Part shown: positions 37,201-52,200 of the stretch, piece by piece | Layout: each line of letters starts with the position of its first letter | How positions within the stretch are numbered: the stretch's first letter is position 1 | Assembly: GCA_963402885.1 (NCBI GenBank) | Contig: OY727100.1 | Location: 1,798,001-1,862,000 of the forward strand | Direction: 5' to 3' | DNA from: Antedon bifida | Lineage: Eukaryota > Echinodermata > Crinoidea > Comatulida > Antedonidae | DNA: 64,000 bases | Translations under genes and position numbers: made by a program | Notes under the pieces: generated by a model | Seen by the model: the letters and a program-made list of their open reading frames with translations, nothing else | What the model was told of the DNA's origin: nothing | Databases searched by the model: none

Positions 37201-40200
37201 AGCCTAGCCTACGGTAGGTAAACGCTACTGTAGTAAATTTGGGATAGGTGCTCATAACAGCTACCTGCTGTGTCTTTACCTGATACAGTTTGCCTGGCAA
37301 GTTTATGCTCGCTAGTTTTGCTATCTGATTCCTTTAGGTACGTTTAGAATCCATTGTAAATCTAATTTGTTTATTAATCCCTACAGAAGTAGATTTTACA
37401 GTTTGTTCTTTTACAGATACTGTAGATAAGACAAGTTTCAAATAGTTGTACTATAGTTTTTTCATTTTCTTTTTTATAGGACGATGGAAGCAATGGTAAG
37501 AAAATGAATTCCAGATTGAGCATTTCTAGGCCGTAGAGTTATTTGAGAATGTATCGTCTGCTGCCTGCCTAGAGCAGGACAACCTGGTTTGATCCTGTAG
37601 AGTAGCTGTTGATATGGCCGCCTTACGGGAAGATTCTTTCACCAGGGCGCACAGGTGGGTAAAACTTATTGACATTGGTAACGATTGAATTCATTTAATT
37701 AACGTGTGTTTTTCTCCACCAGTGTGTGAATAGTAAAGTACTTTACTGTTAGCTGTTGTAGTGTAAAAATGATCTTATTTTGGTCCTCAACATTTTGTAT
37801 AATTTCTCAAAGTTGTATTAAATACTATTATCGACCTCCTGTATAAAATACAGTACATGCTTCACAGTAAACAGTCTTTGTCCAAATAGTAGTAATACTC
37901 ACAGACATTAAAAAATATTTTAAAATTTGATTTAGCTTTTTGCTTATTTTATCGAGATTGAGATCCAGCCACTGATACCCACACCATTGTCATTTTTCAA
38001 TGTTTTTTTTATTTGTATCTCCATTGAGATACAGCCACTGATAGTACCCATGCATTGTCATTATTTTCAGTAATTTGTCCTTGATTTATATATAAAATGA
38101 TATATCTTTTGTTTTATTTCTTTTTGTTTTTATTTCATAAAGCAAATTTAATATACGTATACTATTCCCTGATAAGCTACTGTATGCTCGACGCGATTAT
38201 TATAAGATAATGTTTCGATTATAAGCAATGTTGTAATAATTTGACAATATTATTTACTATATTTTACATGTATCCATTTTCAAGTCACAACTAACAGAAA
38301 CTTGTTTGTTACTGCTTGTTTCTTTGCCCGTAACAAGGCTAAAGTGATTTCCTAAATCTAACCTTCTGAAGGTAGAATCCAACATGTTTTTCACCAGATT
38401 ACGCACATATTATTAATATTAGTGAAATTCTAGGGATTACTATAGTGAATTTACTGAATGTAGAATAATACTACTATACTACTACTGTATAATCGGTGAT
38501 TGTTAATTTGCAGTAAATATTTATAGTTATTATAACGTGATGTCTTTTTCGAACGGGTAAGTGAATCTCGTACTCAAGCAATTATCATAACTTGATTTCT
38601 AAAATCAATTACTACTAACTAATGCTGCGAGGCATAAACGACTTGAGGCTTTTGAATTAGCGATTAGGTACAAAGCGATTGAAGGTTAAAAGAAAATAAA
38701 TTACGCATTTTATTTTGCATTAGATACCTGTCTGATATTTGTTTATCTTTTCCTGAAGATGAACAAATAAATTCCAAAGGATTGAATCATAATGGCATGC
38801 CTAATTTTGTTGCCATTTGTTAATGTTATATTACCACTGCATTGCACATTTAGTATTATTTAAGTCGGTCGCATAATATCTGTATGCCCTTGTTACTTTA
38901 AATGCTATTTTATTTACTCCACCTCAGTCGGTTTTTTAGACTAGAGAGATCATCCAACTTTAAATACACTCATCAATGATAATAGACGAAGTAACGTATA
39001 AAAATCGGAAAAACTTTTAAGATTTTTAATCTGAAACAAATTTTGATTAACCATAACTACTGATCAATCAATCAATAATAATAATGTCCTGAAAATGTTG
39101 AATTTAAAGTAGAAACTACTGTACAGTAGGGATAGGAAATGAACAAATATAATTTTGCCATATCCAGTGAATAAATGCACACTTTTCGTTTCATACTAGT
39201 AACTGTGTTGCCACCTATTATGAGATTGTAATACTTGTTGTACAGTAGGCTAGCAAATTACCTTACTAGACTGATGATGACAAGCTTTGCTTTCTCATCA
39301 ACTGAACTCTGACCCCAATTTTACAAAAAAAAAATCCAATTTTACTTTTAATTTCTATGAGAAGTAATTAATAAAATAAATAGGCTTGTGAAACAAGGAA
39401 GCCTCTCATACTTTACAGAATTTATTCATAAACTAGAACAACTCTGTCGAAGGGAGACCTGTTTCCTGACTGCTCACTCGTACTACGTGTATTTTAGTTT
39501 ACTATCGCGGGTAGAACAACTTGCGCCGCGGGAGGAAAGAAGTGATTTCCCGTGAGTCAGCAGAAAGCCACCTCTCTCAAGCCTGCTGAATCAAGTTCAT
39601 TTCGGAAGGGAAGAAAGGAAGGACTTGCGCTTGATTTTAGTAAGGATTTAAGCAGCCTAGCCATGACGAGAAGACGATCACTCACTCTTTGTTTCCGCCA
39701 CGGGTAAGACTTTGTATATTACGTGGTTGATGACGGTCGGAGATTATCATTTTTTTTATATTATGATTGACCTGTTATTGTTACAGGTGCATGCGCTGTG
39801 AATGGCCATAATGGCTGTCTGTAAACAACGTGACTTTTCAAGTTGAAATTTCTTTTCAGAATAAGTCTAAAGTATTAAAAAAAAATATTTGTAGAGCATG
39901 AAATCTTTTGATTTACATTATTTATTCTGAAACTCATAATGAAAAGTGTTTTTGTTTTGTTTTGATGTGATCTTACGAATGGTTATAGGATTTGAAAAAA
40001 TTATTTGTGTAAGAAGCATTTGCCTAAAATAGTTATTTGATCAAATTGTTTCATGGTTGGTGTTTCATATTGCATATTATTTTTCATTGTGCTGGTATAT
40101 AAGTCGTTTGCTATGTAACATGATCACACAATTTTATCCTTTATGAATTTTAAATAATTTTTACACATAAGGTAAAAATGTGTGTACAATAATTTGCCAA

Positions 40201-43200
40201 TTCAAACCTCTGTTCACTCATTAAAATAATCTCACCTATAATATAATTATGAAATTGAAATATATGGGTGGAGTGGAGGACCTAAAAATTGTGAAATAAA
40301 ATGTTGAATTTAACCTAATGTCCCGTCTTTTGCATTATAATTTTACAAAAATCTACCCATAAGACCTCACTCCCAATCTTCCGCTCATCCATTAATTTAA
40401 TCCCAGAATCTGTTCAATCCGTGTACAGCTCATAAAAAAGTATTACACAATATCAGTGTAATAATATATGTATGAATGCTAACGTTGTTGTTATTACATC
40501 AAAAAAAAAAAAATTGCTGTCACTGAGTCTATACTAAGTATCCAATTGAGCACATGATGTGGTTAATAGGTGGTTATTGTCTAATATCAGTCGTAATTAT
40601 TGCAGTGACATGAAGTTTGATAATACTCTCGGTTCACTCATGCGGAACCTTACTGCTGCTGCCTTTTTCCAGGCCACTGGTTGTGAACTAATCGCGACTG
40701 GCCATCGATAAACAATCCTGCTGTGTTTATCCACTCTAGTGTCTTAGGTGTGATTTGGACGTGATTCTCATTGTATTTCATCCTCAACTCACAAACACTA
40801 CAACGCATGTTCTCTCATAAATTATTATAGTATATTATTGATGTAAAACAAATATCAAGTCTTGTGAAATGGTAATCAAGTTTAGGGTAATGATAGAAAA
40901 GTTAAGCTCTGTCTACACTATCAAACTAGTTTGACCAAAAAAGTGTGATGTGCCCAAATATGGTAGTGATATGCCCATATATGGTAGTGATAATGACATC
41001 ATGTCCATATGGGCACATCACATGTCACGTAAAGTTTGATAGTGTAGACTGAGCTTTATTTAAAAAAAAAACACCTCACCTAGTAACTTGTACCCACCTA
41101 TTCGGTGCATTCAACCTTTCTTATTTACCCCAGGTAAATTTGATGACCACAAAAATTGGCGATAATTGACCAATGAAACCAAGGTAAATAATTAAGCCTG
41201 AACAGGTCCTACTTTCCAAAGCTAAAGCTCTGTCTACACTATCAAACTTATGTGACAAAAAAAGTGATGTGCCCATATATGAACATGATGTCATATCACT
41301 ACCATATTTGGGCATATCACTACCATATTTGGGCACATTACACTTTTTTTTATCAAACTACTTTGATAGTGTAGACAGAGCTTTACTTTATTGATTGAAT
41401 TATTGCAGTGAGAGTGAATGAGACTAGACAAATTTAGTCATTAAAAAAAAAATGGTAAAGAAGAAGACGTGTTCTGAAGTTTTGTTTTTCTATTTGTTTC
41501 CTGGAATATAAGAATCGGAACTGTTAAAAGTTGGCAACTGAGATCAATTATTCACGCATAACAACAAGTATTGAATCATAGCTATTTCAATAGATGATTA
41601 ATTGTTAATTGCTATGTTGTCATATTGTGTTGAGGTAAAATGTACAAAATTAATTTAATAATCATATTATAATCAAGTGGTTTGAATAGAAATTGTAGCT
41701 TTGTTTATCTTTTATTTATTATTAGTTTATGTATTTTTGTTTTCCTAATGTTATATCTTAGGGTGGGTCGAACTTAAAGTCTTTCTGACTTATATGACCC
41801 TCCCTCCCACATGATTACTTCACTTCATTTCACATGTGTGTTATTATATTGTGGAAATAAATTAAAATTGAAATTGAAATAATGTTCATATAGGCTAGGC
41901 AATCTACCATTTTGAGTGAAACAAATTTCAAACACAGATTTTTCTTTTTTAAATGGTCATATATGATGAGGAGATAGAAGTTACAGGATAGACATTTTAC
42001 ATTATATAAGACTTGCACATTTTTGTGCTTTTAATAACCACTTTTTTATTACTTGTGGAATTGTAAAAAATATTTATATTGTAGTGTACTGTAATAATAA
42101 AAAAACAAAATTTTTTGGGTCAAAAAGGAATCTCAGGTCACATTCAGTTGCATTATTCAAGGAATGTAAAAAACATGAACTTGATGAACAAAACAAATAA
42201 TAGTAGAAAAGCACTCGGCTAAAAAGGCAAACTAATTTTAAATATTAAAATATTACAATGGAATTTTGCCTAACTTAAAACATTAAAAGTAGAAAACATT
42301 TTTCATAGGTTTTTACAAACAATAAGTTTGTAGTAATGATGATAGTAATAATAAATTAAACTTGTCTGATTTTTATTTTGTTCTGATTAGTAGCTTTCTC
42401 ATTATTGCCAGCTAACGCTATAATTTCATTATTTCCTTTGTAGGGGTAAACGTGTTCGGAAGCTGTCAGACAGCGAGAATGACTCGTTACGTAGCTCGTT
42501 TCGCATCGAGACAGGAAATAGCCAGTTCTACACCAAGGTGAGTCACGTTAGCCGCAAGACGCGATACCGATCATTTATCCCGTTTCGTTTTAGTATGTTT
42601 TCACACTTGCCTTATCTTTGACTTGACTCCATAAGGCGTGCCTTAGAAGTCCGGTGTATGATGAATATCTATATGGATATATGTCGGGTAAGTACGGTGA
42701 TTTGATACAACGTTGTACGTGTCGTCTCGATAGCATTCGTCGTATTTAAAGAACACGTTTAGATTTGCGACTTTTAATTGGATAATGAATGAAATCCTGC
42801 TTAGAGTTTACAGAAAATATTTTGAAATTAAAGTTCATTCGGTTGTTGTTAGTTAGTGTTGTTATTATAGTTCATTACATTTTAAAATAGTAACGTACTG
42901 TATAACATTTTGACAATATTAGTATCTGTGTGATGTGGCAGATAAAAAAAAAGGTCAGTTTTTAAAATCAATAGGCCTACAGTACACTGATGTGTTTATT
43001 TAAATAATAATTCTGAATATAGTAAACACAGTAGAACACTATTATGGAGATACTAACAAAGTGTCCTTTTAAAAAGGGTGTCCCTGCATAAAATGTCCTG
43101 AAAAGGACTTTGAATGTAATTGAAACTAGAAAACTGAAAAAGTTGACCTCTTTAAAATAATTTATAAAAAAAGGAAAAATGTGATTTATTAGATAATATT

Positions 43201-46200
43201 ATGGATTTGAAAGTGTCCTCTTAAAAAGGGTGTCCCTGCATAGAAGTGTCACAAAAAAAAATAGACATTTTTTAAACTTAATTGAAACTAGCAAATTAGA
43301 AAAACTGAAAACCCTTCTATAAGTTGACCTCTTTAAAATAAATTATAGAAAAAAGGAAAACAATTATAAAATGTGTTCAATTAAACTATACAGTATTTAG
43401 ATAGTAGTAATATACTATTTAAAAATGTATTTATTTTGTAGCATGAAATAATTAATAGGAGCGTGTTGAGTTTGAACATAATGCATTCAGACCTGTAACC
43501 CTAATAGCCAACTGCACTTCTATTTTTAGAAGGTCAGATTATTCTAAGTGGTGGCTAAACTAGTTTCAGTTTTAATATTTCATGCATAAATTAAAAATAT
43601 TTACATAAATTTCATAAAAAATGTATTTTAAAAGAAAGAATTTATTTAATTTCAAAGATGAATCAAATTTAAAAAAAATTAGCCTGTCTGGTTACTGTGA
43701 ATTTTTCAACATGAAAAGTTTTCATAAATTTGCTTTACCGTAATAATTTTATTAAAATTCAATATAATTTTTCCACTTACACTACAGTACCATTCCCGTT
43801 TTAAACCATTTCTTACCAACTGCTTGAATGATAGTTGTTAATGGGTGCTGCTGGGTAATACAGATTCTATTTCTTCCACCCTGTCTAAATTATATTTCTC
43901 TGACCCTTAATTTTTATTTAAACTCTACTAAATATTGTTTAAAGGTCTTGCCTTTCCCTCATAACTTTTGGCACCCTGGGGGGCACCCTAAATCTTTTGT
44001 ACTATTAATAAAGTACTGATACATAGTACAGCATTATATAACAATGAACAGCTCCCTCTATGAAAATACTGGTAGCTTTTCTGCCAACATCTAGTTTTGG
44101 TAATAATAGTACCTTCTTCCATAAAACATATATTGTTAGTGTCCAAGGCAAGAGGAGCCATATAATTGGCGTAGGTTCAAGTCTCTCCTTCACCATAGTT
44201 CTATTTGTAGAACAAGTCTTCTTGGATAAGAAATGATGGGAGGTCCAGTTGGTGTACACATCTGTCTTGTGCCAGAACCCATTCCATCCTGTGGAAGAGT
44301 ATGAGTGGAGTACCTCAGTGTACTGGTCCGTCTCTGCTCAATTCTTGGTAGGCTAGCACTATGGCTACTGTGGGTCTGTTGAGGGCTTAATCCACATTTC
44401 CTCAATATTGAGTATATTATTATTAATAAAATCAAACCAGCAAAAATGTATAGGTTTGTGTTCGTGATCAATTATCAAAGACACATTAGTTTTCTCCATG
44501 TATGTTTATTTTTTCTGCCATTTCTTCTGCTACTTGTTGCTACATTATTTTTGTGCTAGATAGTTGTTGTGCGATAGACATAGGTGGTTGTTGAATTTTT
44601 TCCCACGGTTTAAAAAATATAACCTATATATGCTTCCTGTATAATAATGATGATAATTGAAACGAAACTCTGAGTAAAGTATTTGAATGACCATCATTAG
44701 TAATGAATATCAATCACTTTCATCATCATTTCATAAATCTCTATCTACACTATCAAACTTTATGTGACAACAAATGTGATGTACCCATATATGGACATTA
44801 TATGTGGGCATATCACTATCATATTTGAGCACATCGCACTTTATTTGTCAAAATAGTTTGATAGTGTAGACAGAGCTTTAGAGTAAAAGATTTAGTATAT
44901 ATCCACTATGAAAACATTGAAGTGTTGATTCAATGAATGTTTGAATGAAAAATGTAAACATTTTAGGTAAACACTTTGAAATATTTTCCAAGTACACATG
45001 TTAGTCAAGATAAATGACCTAAAAGATACATCCTTAATGCACATACTTGGGATGTTGAGATTGAGTCTGATTTGTCTAAATACTGTAAGAAATTTTTAGT
45101 ACAGGATATTAAATTGTTTTTTATATGATGCTATTAGTATGCAATGGTATGATTCCTATATAACTAGGTTCTGCCTATATTATTAGCTATTGTACAACAT
45201 GAAAATGATACGGTAGTTTAAAATTCCCGGCCCCACCACACCTCAAAACGCTTGACCACTGTATCAAGTATCAAGTATCATTTATTGTCATTTGTTTTAA
45301 GAAAAAAACATAGAAATTCTGTTTGCTCTGTTGGCGGAGCACAAAATCCAATGGACAAAACACGAACTCAAAACAAAAACACTGTGATTTTAATGCAATT
45401 TTGATGGATACTTTTTTTTTACAGAATTAACACAAAATAAACATACCACTGTAGGCTAGAAAATATTAAAGTTATGATGGAGGAAAGGACAGAAATCTAA
45501 CTATTTTTGTTGTCTTATGTAAATGTCAGCCATTAGGAATTACATGCATGTATTTGTAACAATAGTCACAGTGAATGTACTGTATGGATCAGGATGTGAA
45601 GCACATGACTTTAGGAAATCTTGAGATTTACTGTTTTAGTTTGTTAATACAATGCACCAGATGTTGAGTCATATCTGACTACCTTGTGTTGACAATTGTT
45701 TACCATCTCAGGATCTGGTCATCTACTTTTAATAGTAACCTACTTTATAAGCTCTGTCAAACTTTATGTGACAACAAAATGTGGTATGCCCATATGGACA
45801 TGATGATGTCATATCACTACCATATTTTGGCACATCACACGTTTTTTGTCAAACTAGTTTGATAGTGTAGACAGAGCTTTACTGTGTTCAATGACGTGAT
45901 AAAGCATATTTGCATAAATATTTGTTAATGAAAACTAGTTTGATAGTGTAGACAGAGCTTTAATGTAGGTCAGAGTACCTAATTATCTCAGAATGTCATA
46001 CCTAGGCCCTCTATACTCAGTCGTTTTTATGGTATTACAACCTGAAATAGACTATTTATCCCCTCAACGTACAGTACCTATTAACTCACTTGTTATTGTT
46101 TTTCCTACTCTATATTATAATATTTATAACCTACAAAAATAAGTGCATTATTTATCCACTCTGAACTAATAGTAATAGTCTGCATAGTGTATCATTAGCC

Positions 46201-49200
46201 TACTTAGTACACTTTTAACTACCTATTAGGACTGTAGCTATAATCTTGAATGCTGTTCCGTATTCTTCGCTTTCTCTTTACATAGGTAATCTATTTACCT
46301 GGGATAATGCATTCTCTAATGAACTTCCTGGATTTTAAATTAGATCACGTTACCAAATTACAGGTACCTATATTTTTTTAGCTGATCCCTAACTTGTCTG
46401 ATTGGTGCTATTTTTCTGGGACCTGTATTTTGAAGTTGGTCCCTAACTTGTCTGTTATGTTACACAGTGTGAACACTACCTTTTAAAAGTATGTCGTTGC
46501 TAGGTTCAACCATGTAGTGGACAGTTACCTTCGGCTGCGGTCAGAACAACATCTTAAAATAGTTAAATCGAGTCCACAGATTCATGTTGTATTTATGAAG
46601 TAACGCAATTGGATTTTTCTAGTTTTTTTCTTCCAAAATTAACCAAACTGACTGTCATACCAAATTGTTCCCTCATTCAAAGCTCTGTCTACACAGTTTG
46701 ACAAAAAAAAGTGTGATGTGTCCAAATATGTTAGTGATGTGCTCAAATATGGTAGTGATATACTCAAATATGGTAGTGATATGATATCATCATGTCCATA
46801 TATAGGCACATCACACTTTTTTTTGGCACATAAAGTTTGATAGTGTAGACAGAGCTTAAGTTGCATTTTTTAATTCAATTCAATATTTATGTGGCATTCT
46901 GATTTACAGTACTGCTTTATATTTTGTTGTTTATTTTGTTGTGAATAATCTTGCATCCGTAACAAATATGTAACAGGTTCGATAATTATATCAAACATTA
47001 TTAAATTATGCATGATAATATTAATACACAGATTCATGTACCACAAGCAAATTGTCCATGACAAGTACAGTGAATTTGTAATGAACTATGGGTATTCTAT
47101 TAATAATCATTAATTTGCAGTTGATACTGTGTTATATTAGTGACCTTGTATTGTTAGTAATTAATTAGGCACATGTAACAGGGAAGATGCAAATTAACGT
47201 TTTATTGATAGGCCTACTTTTTGTAGTGATGATGAATAGCATGGTGATAAAATACTGTTTAAATCAATAAATAGGCCTATTTACAATGTAATATGTGAGC
47301 CTTTTAAATTCGGTACTGTGATAATGAAAGTGTTTTTACCTTGTATAACTATGCATTCACTGAATACCAACTATTCATAAACTTTTATTATGAATAACAT
47401 AACAAATATAAATTTATGGTAAATTTGTCAAAATTATGCCAACATTTCCTCAAACATAAATTGATACAAATTTCAGAATTTGTAATTGATGGTTGCCACT
47501 AATTCCTGCATAGTAAATTTTCAAATGTTATAAATAGCATGATACTGTAGCTATGTGTATACAGTTTAACCCTCATTAAGGGGACAGCTTCGGGACCAAA
47601 CAAAGTGTCCCCTTAATAGAGTGTCTTCTAAATAGCGGTTAGGTCATAGTGTTAAAACATATTTTACTGTATCTCTTGTTTGTGTACAGGAAAGTGTCCC
47701 CTTAATAGTGGTATCCCAGAGTGAATAGGGGTGTATGTGTTAAAACATATATTACCCCTTGTTCGTGTCACAGGAAAGTGTCCCCTTGATAAGGGTGTCC
47801 TCTTAATAGAGGTTCCATAGTGTTAAAGCATGTTGTCCCTAGTTCCTTTCACAGGAAAGTGTCCCCTTTATAGGGGTGTCCTCTTAATAGAGGTTCCATA
47901 GTGTTAAAGCATGTTGTCCCTAGTTCCTTTCACAGGAAAGTGTCCCCTTTATAGGGGTGTCCTCTTAATAGAGGTTTTCCCTAGTGTTAAAGCATGTTAT
48001 CCCTTGTTCCTTTCACAGGAAAGTGTCCCCTTTATAGGGGTGTCCTCTTAATAGAGGTTTTCCCTAGTGTTAAAGCATGTTGTCCCTAGTTCCTTTCACA
48101 GGAAAGTGTCCCCTTTATAGGGGTGTCCTCTTAATAGAGTTTTTTCATAGTGTTAAAGCATGTTGTCCCTTTCACAGGAAAGTGTCCCCTTTATAGGGGT
48201 GTCCTCTTAATAGAGGTTTTCCCTAGTGTTAAAGCATGTTCTCCCTAGTTCCTTTAACAGGAAAGTGTCCCCTTAACTGTACAGGGGTTTTCCCTGCTAA
48301 ATCCACTGTTGCCAAATATTATCAAAACTATTATAATAGGCTGTTCTATTACACAGGAGGGGTATAAAGTGTATTCATCAGTTGTTGTGTACACACACCA
48401 TGTATTGGCTACTATTGTCAGCAGGGTATTGTTCTTTTTATCGCATCAGTGAGCACAAACTTGGTGTCTATATACCTGTAGTTTGTCCCAGTTAACCAAT
48501 TCCACATCATCCATTAAATTACTCGTGAAAGAAAAACACTTTAACTGGAAAAAAACTATACAGTGTGTAATCAGACGGCCTGAAAACAATGTGTGCACAG
48601 ATTGAGTTCACACAATAGGTACGGTGAGAGGTTTTGGCGAGGTTCCTAGGAGTCTGGTTTGGCGTCAAGCGATCAGTCTGGTGCTGTCTGTAGGCCAATA
48701 ATACCAGCTTTTATCTGGTGTTACTAACTGATATAAACATTGATACTTGGAGTATAAAAGGGAGAATACATGTGAGCTATTAATATCAACAGTTTAATGT
48801 TGTCATTTTGTTGAAGTAGATGATATAGTCACTGTTTGGTTATTGCTATTTGTCGATGAGGATTATTAATACAGTGTTACGCATTGTTTTTTTCTACTGA
48901 TATTAATAGCTGTGATTTTTGTATTGCTGGAATTGTGAATAGAAATACCCTGGATGTAATGTGCTGGTTTCATAGATTTGTTTAATGTGTTTATATTTAA
49001 CATATGGATGTATAGTCAGCATTATATTATTAGTTGATGAGATCAGTTTTCAGATAAATGTCTTGATACCATATTAGGAAATTATATTGTTTATCAATGT
49101 TCCAATATTGTCATTTAGTATCACTTGATATTTTGTGTTTCTGACGTTATTTGAAATATTATTAATTTCTGGTTGAATCTATCTTCTACGGATTTTACTT

Positions 49201-52200
49201 TTATTTGAGCAAGATATTTGGTGAATTTATAAACACAAATTGATTTTGTAAAATACTTCGGCTGTTTAAAAGTAAGTTTTGAAATATGTACCATCTTCTT
49301 ATTTTATAAAAACTTGTCTACACTATCAAACTTTATGTGATGAAAAATGTGATGTGCCCATATATGGACAAAATTATGTCATATCACTGTCATGTTTGGG
49401 CATATCTCTACCATATTTGGGCACATCACACTTTTTTTGGTTAAACTAGTTCGATAGTTTAGACGGAGCTTAATGGTTGGTTTAATATACGTTATCATTT
49501 TTTCTGATACTGACTAATAGATCTCTAGGTTGATAAAAAAATAAAGTTTAAATCATGTTTATGCAATGTTGGTTCAATGTTTTGTCATGCGTAGATATGT
49601 CAACATGAAATTATTTTCCCTTTTGTTTCCTTGGTATTTGAACTTTACTGTACCCATGTGAGACCCTAGCATACCTTATATGACTTGTTGCTTTAGTATA
49701 GTAAGTACTGTGAAATAGATTGTTCTTCAGAATTACCAAATAGACTATAAGTTTATACTTATCAAGTTAAGAAGAATACTCAAGTTAAGTATATCAGAAC
49801 ATTTGTATTACATTTGAAATGTAAATTATATGCTTTCAATACCAGGAATGAACACATCTTAAATTTAAAATATCTTTTTATCACTTTAACATTTTTAAAA
49901 AATCTGTTATTTTTTTCTTTTAATAGGTTCCCTTAACCCATCTGGAACTAGACAATGATGGTGGTGGTGGTACCGGATTAACACGGAATAAAAAAACACA
50001 GGCTAGTTTCAGACTTAAGAAAATGACAGGGTAAGTACCTTACTAATGTACCTGGGTGTAAGCCCATTCTTAGGATACCTTGCCTTTTTTTCTAGTGATC
50101 ACTACCTTTTTATGACAGGAATAAACGGCACAAAATAGTAGAACACACTATTATGTCTAAAGCTCTGTCTACACTATCAAACTTTATGTAACACAAAAAT
50201 GCGATGTGTCCATATATGGACATGATGATGTCATATCACTACCATATTTGGACATATCACTGCCCTATTTGGGCACATCACAGTTTTTTTGTCAAACTAG
50301 TTTGATAGTGTAGACAGCTTAATGACGATGAAGAGTGTTGATTATGACTACCTTTTTGCCACTGGACATAATAAGCCGTGTAGGATTTGTATAGAGTACT
50401 TTTATCTGAAATCGCTTTTTGTAACACTAACAGAGCTTCAGTTGGTTGGTAGTTGTCATACACTAAAAAAAAATTGTATAAATAATATTAAGAAACAAGT
50501 ACTACTATTAACAAATTAGAATAAAGTAAAATTTAGATATTTTATGATAGTACAGTAAGTCTACTGTATTAAATTTATCAGAAATTTATTTGTTATTTTT
50601 TTCAAAATTCAATATGGTCGTCAGTCTGTTTACACCATATGTTCTGATGATGCCATAAAACAAATATAAAATCATGTGTTAGCTATGACAGTAGCAAGAC
50701 AGACTTACTTACTGATTATAATAGACAAATGCTGTGTCATAAACACATCTGTACCGTAAATTACTAATTTACAAACATCCCATCATCTATTTGACCTTAC
50801 TATTTGCTGCTATGAGAGGAAGTGGTAGCTTTTGTTGGGATACCCAGCTCACAAACTGAGATCCGTAAGGAAGTAGATAGTATGCTGCATTAAAGATGGA
50901 AGAGGTTCATTTAGTGGCTGGTGGGCCTGTCCTGCCAAGCCCACCTTCTAGCTCTGAATCAGAAGATTCTGAATGTGAATTGGAACTTACTTATGATCTG
51001 TGTTTTTCTTCCTGTGTGGATATAGATGCTTTGTACGTATTTTGTTACCTTTGTATAGCAATTCTTACTGTTAGTATATGTTATATATGTTAGTAACTAT
51101 GTACAAGTATACTGTACTGTAGCTACTGCACATTCAACATATTCAGGATTCTGGGATATTTTTATTTGTAGAATATACTGTATTGTACATTGGTTGTTTT
51201 TCCTTTTAAAAATAAATTCTTTACCAGAATAAATACTAAATACTGTAGTATACATAAAATACAGATTTCATTGAATATAGTATACAAAGAGTATAAGAAT
51301 ATTTTATAGCTACCTCATTGGAATGTTGATATTTCACCAGATTTGTAAATGGATAAAGGAAAGAAATTGTTCATTCCATACTGGAATATAATGTTGGAAA
51401 TTTCATTATAATTTTCTCTAAATAATCGACATAATTTTTTGTTAAGATCAGAGTTAGATCTACTGCCATACAATTCACAATGCTATTTTTCATACTGTAT
51501 ACTTGACAATGTATGTCATACAGTTTTGTAGGTAACAGTAGATTTACAATTAAATTTTAGATTTATAATTAAAGATAACTATTATTACAGTAGGATTAAC
51601 AAGTTTACAGTTTAGTTTTCATACTGTATACTTGACACTGTACGGTAGCCTAGTACAGTGAGTACAGTAACATAACAGTATAGATTTACAGTTAAATTTT
51701 AGATTGATAACTGAACTACACTATTATTATACAGTAGGATCATATAGACTAGATTTTACATTCTTTCTGGTTAGCGTTTCTGTAGCAGCTGTTGTCATGA
51801 AATCCAATGATATGCATTGTTACATATAGATTTATAGGTATCTACTATCATTCATTACGATAGCTGTATAATTTTTGTAACTGTCATTGTGAATGTCAAT
51901 GAGGAAATACTTTATAAAACCAGGTAGCAAAGGATAGACTTTTTAACTTGATTTATATCCATCGATATGTATAATATACAGAAACATCTCTACTAACTAT
52001 ATACAGTATCTCTCTACATGTATATAATATACAGTAACATCTCTATAGTAGTATCTCTGTGGAACCGGGTGTGGAACACATCAAACAGTCCAGGCTCTAA
52101 AGCTCTGTCTACACTATCAAACTTTATTTATGTGCAAAAAAAAATGTGATGTGCCCATAAATGTACATGATGATGTCATATCATATTTGGGCACATCACA

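Noticed and set aside
45290-45420. Possible LINE 3' end ('tttattgtcatttgttttaa')
   Set aside because: Only a loose resemblance to retrotransposon 3' tails and no second copy in the window to compare.
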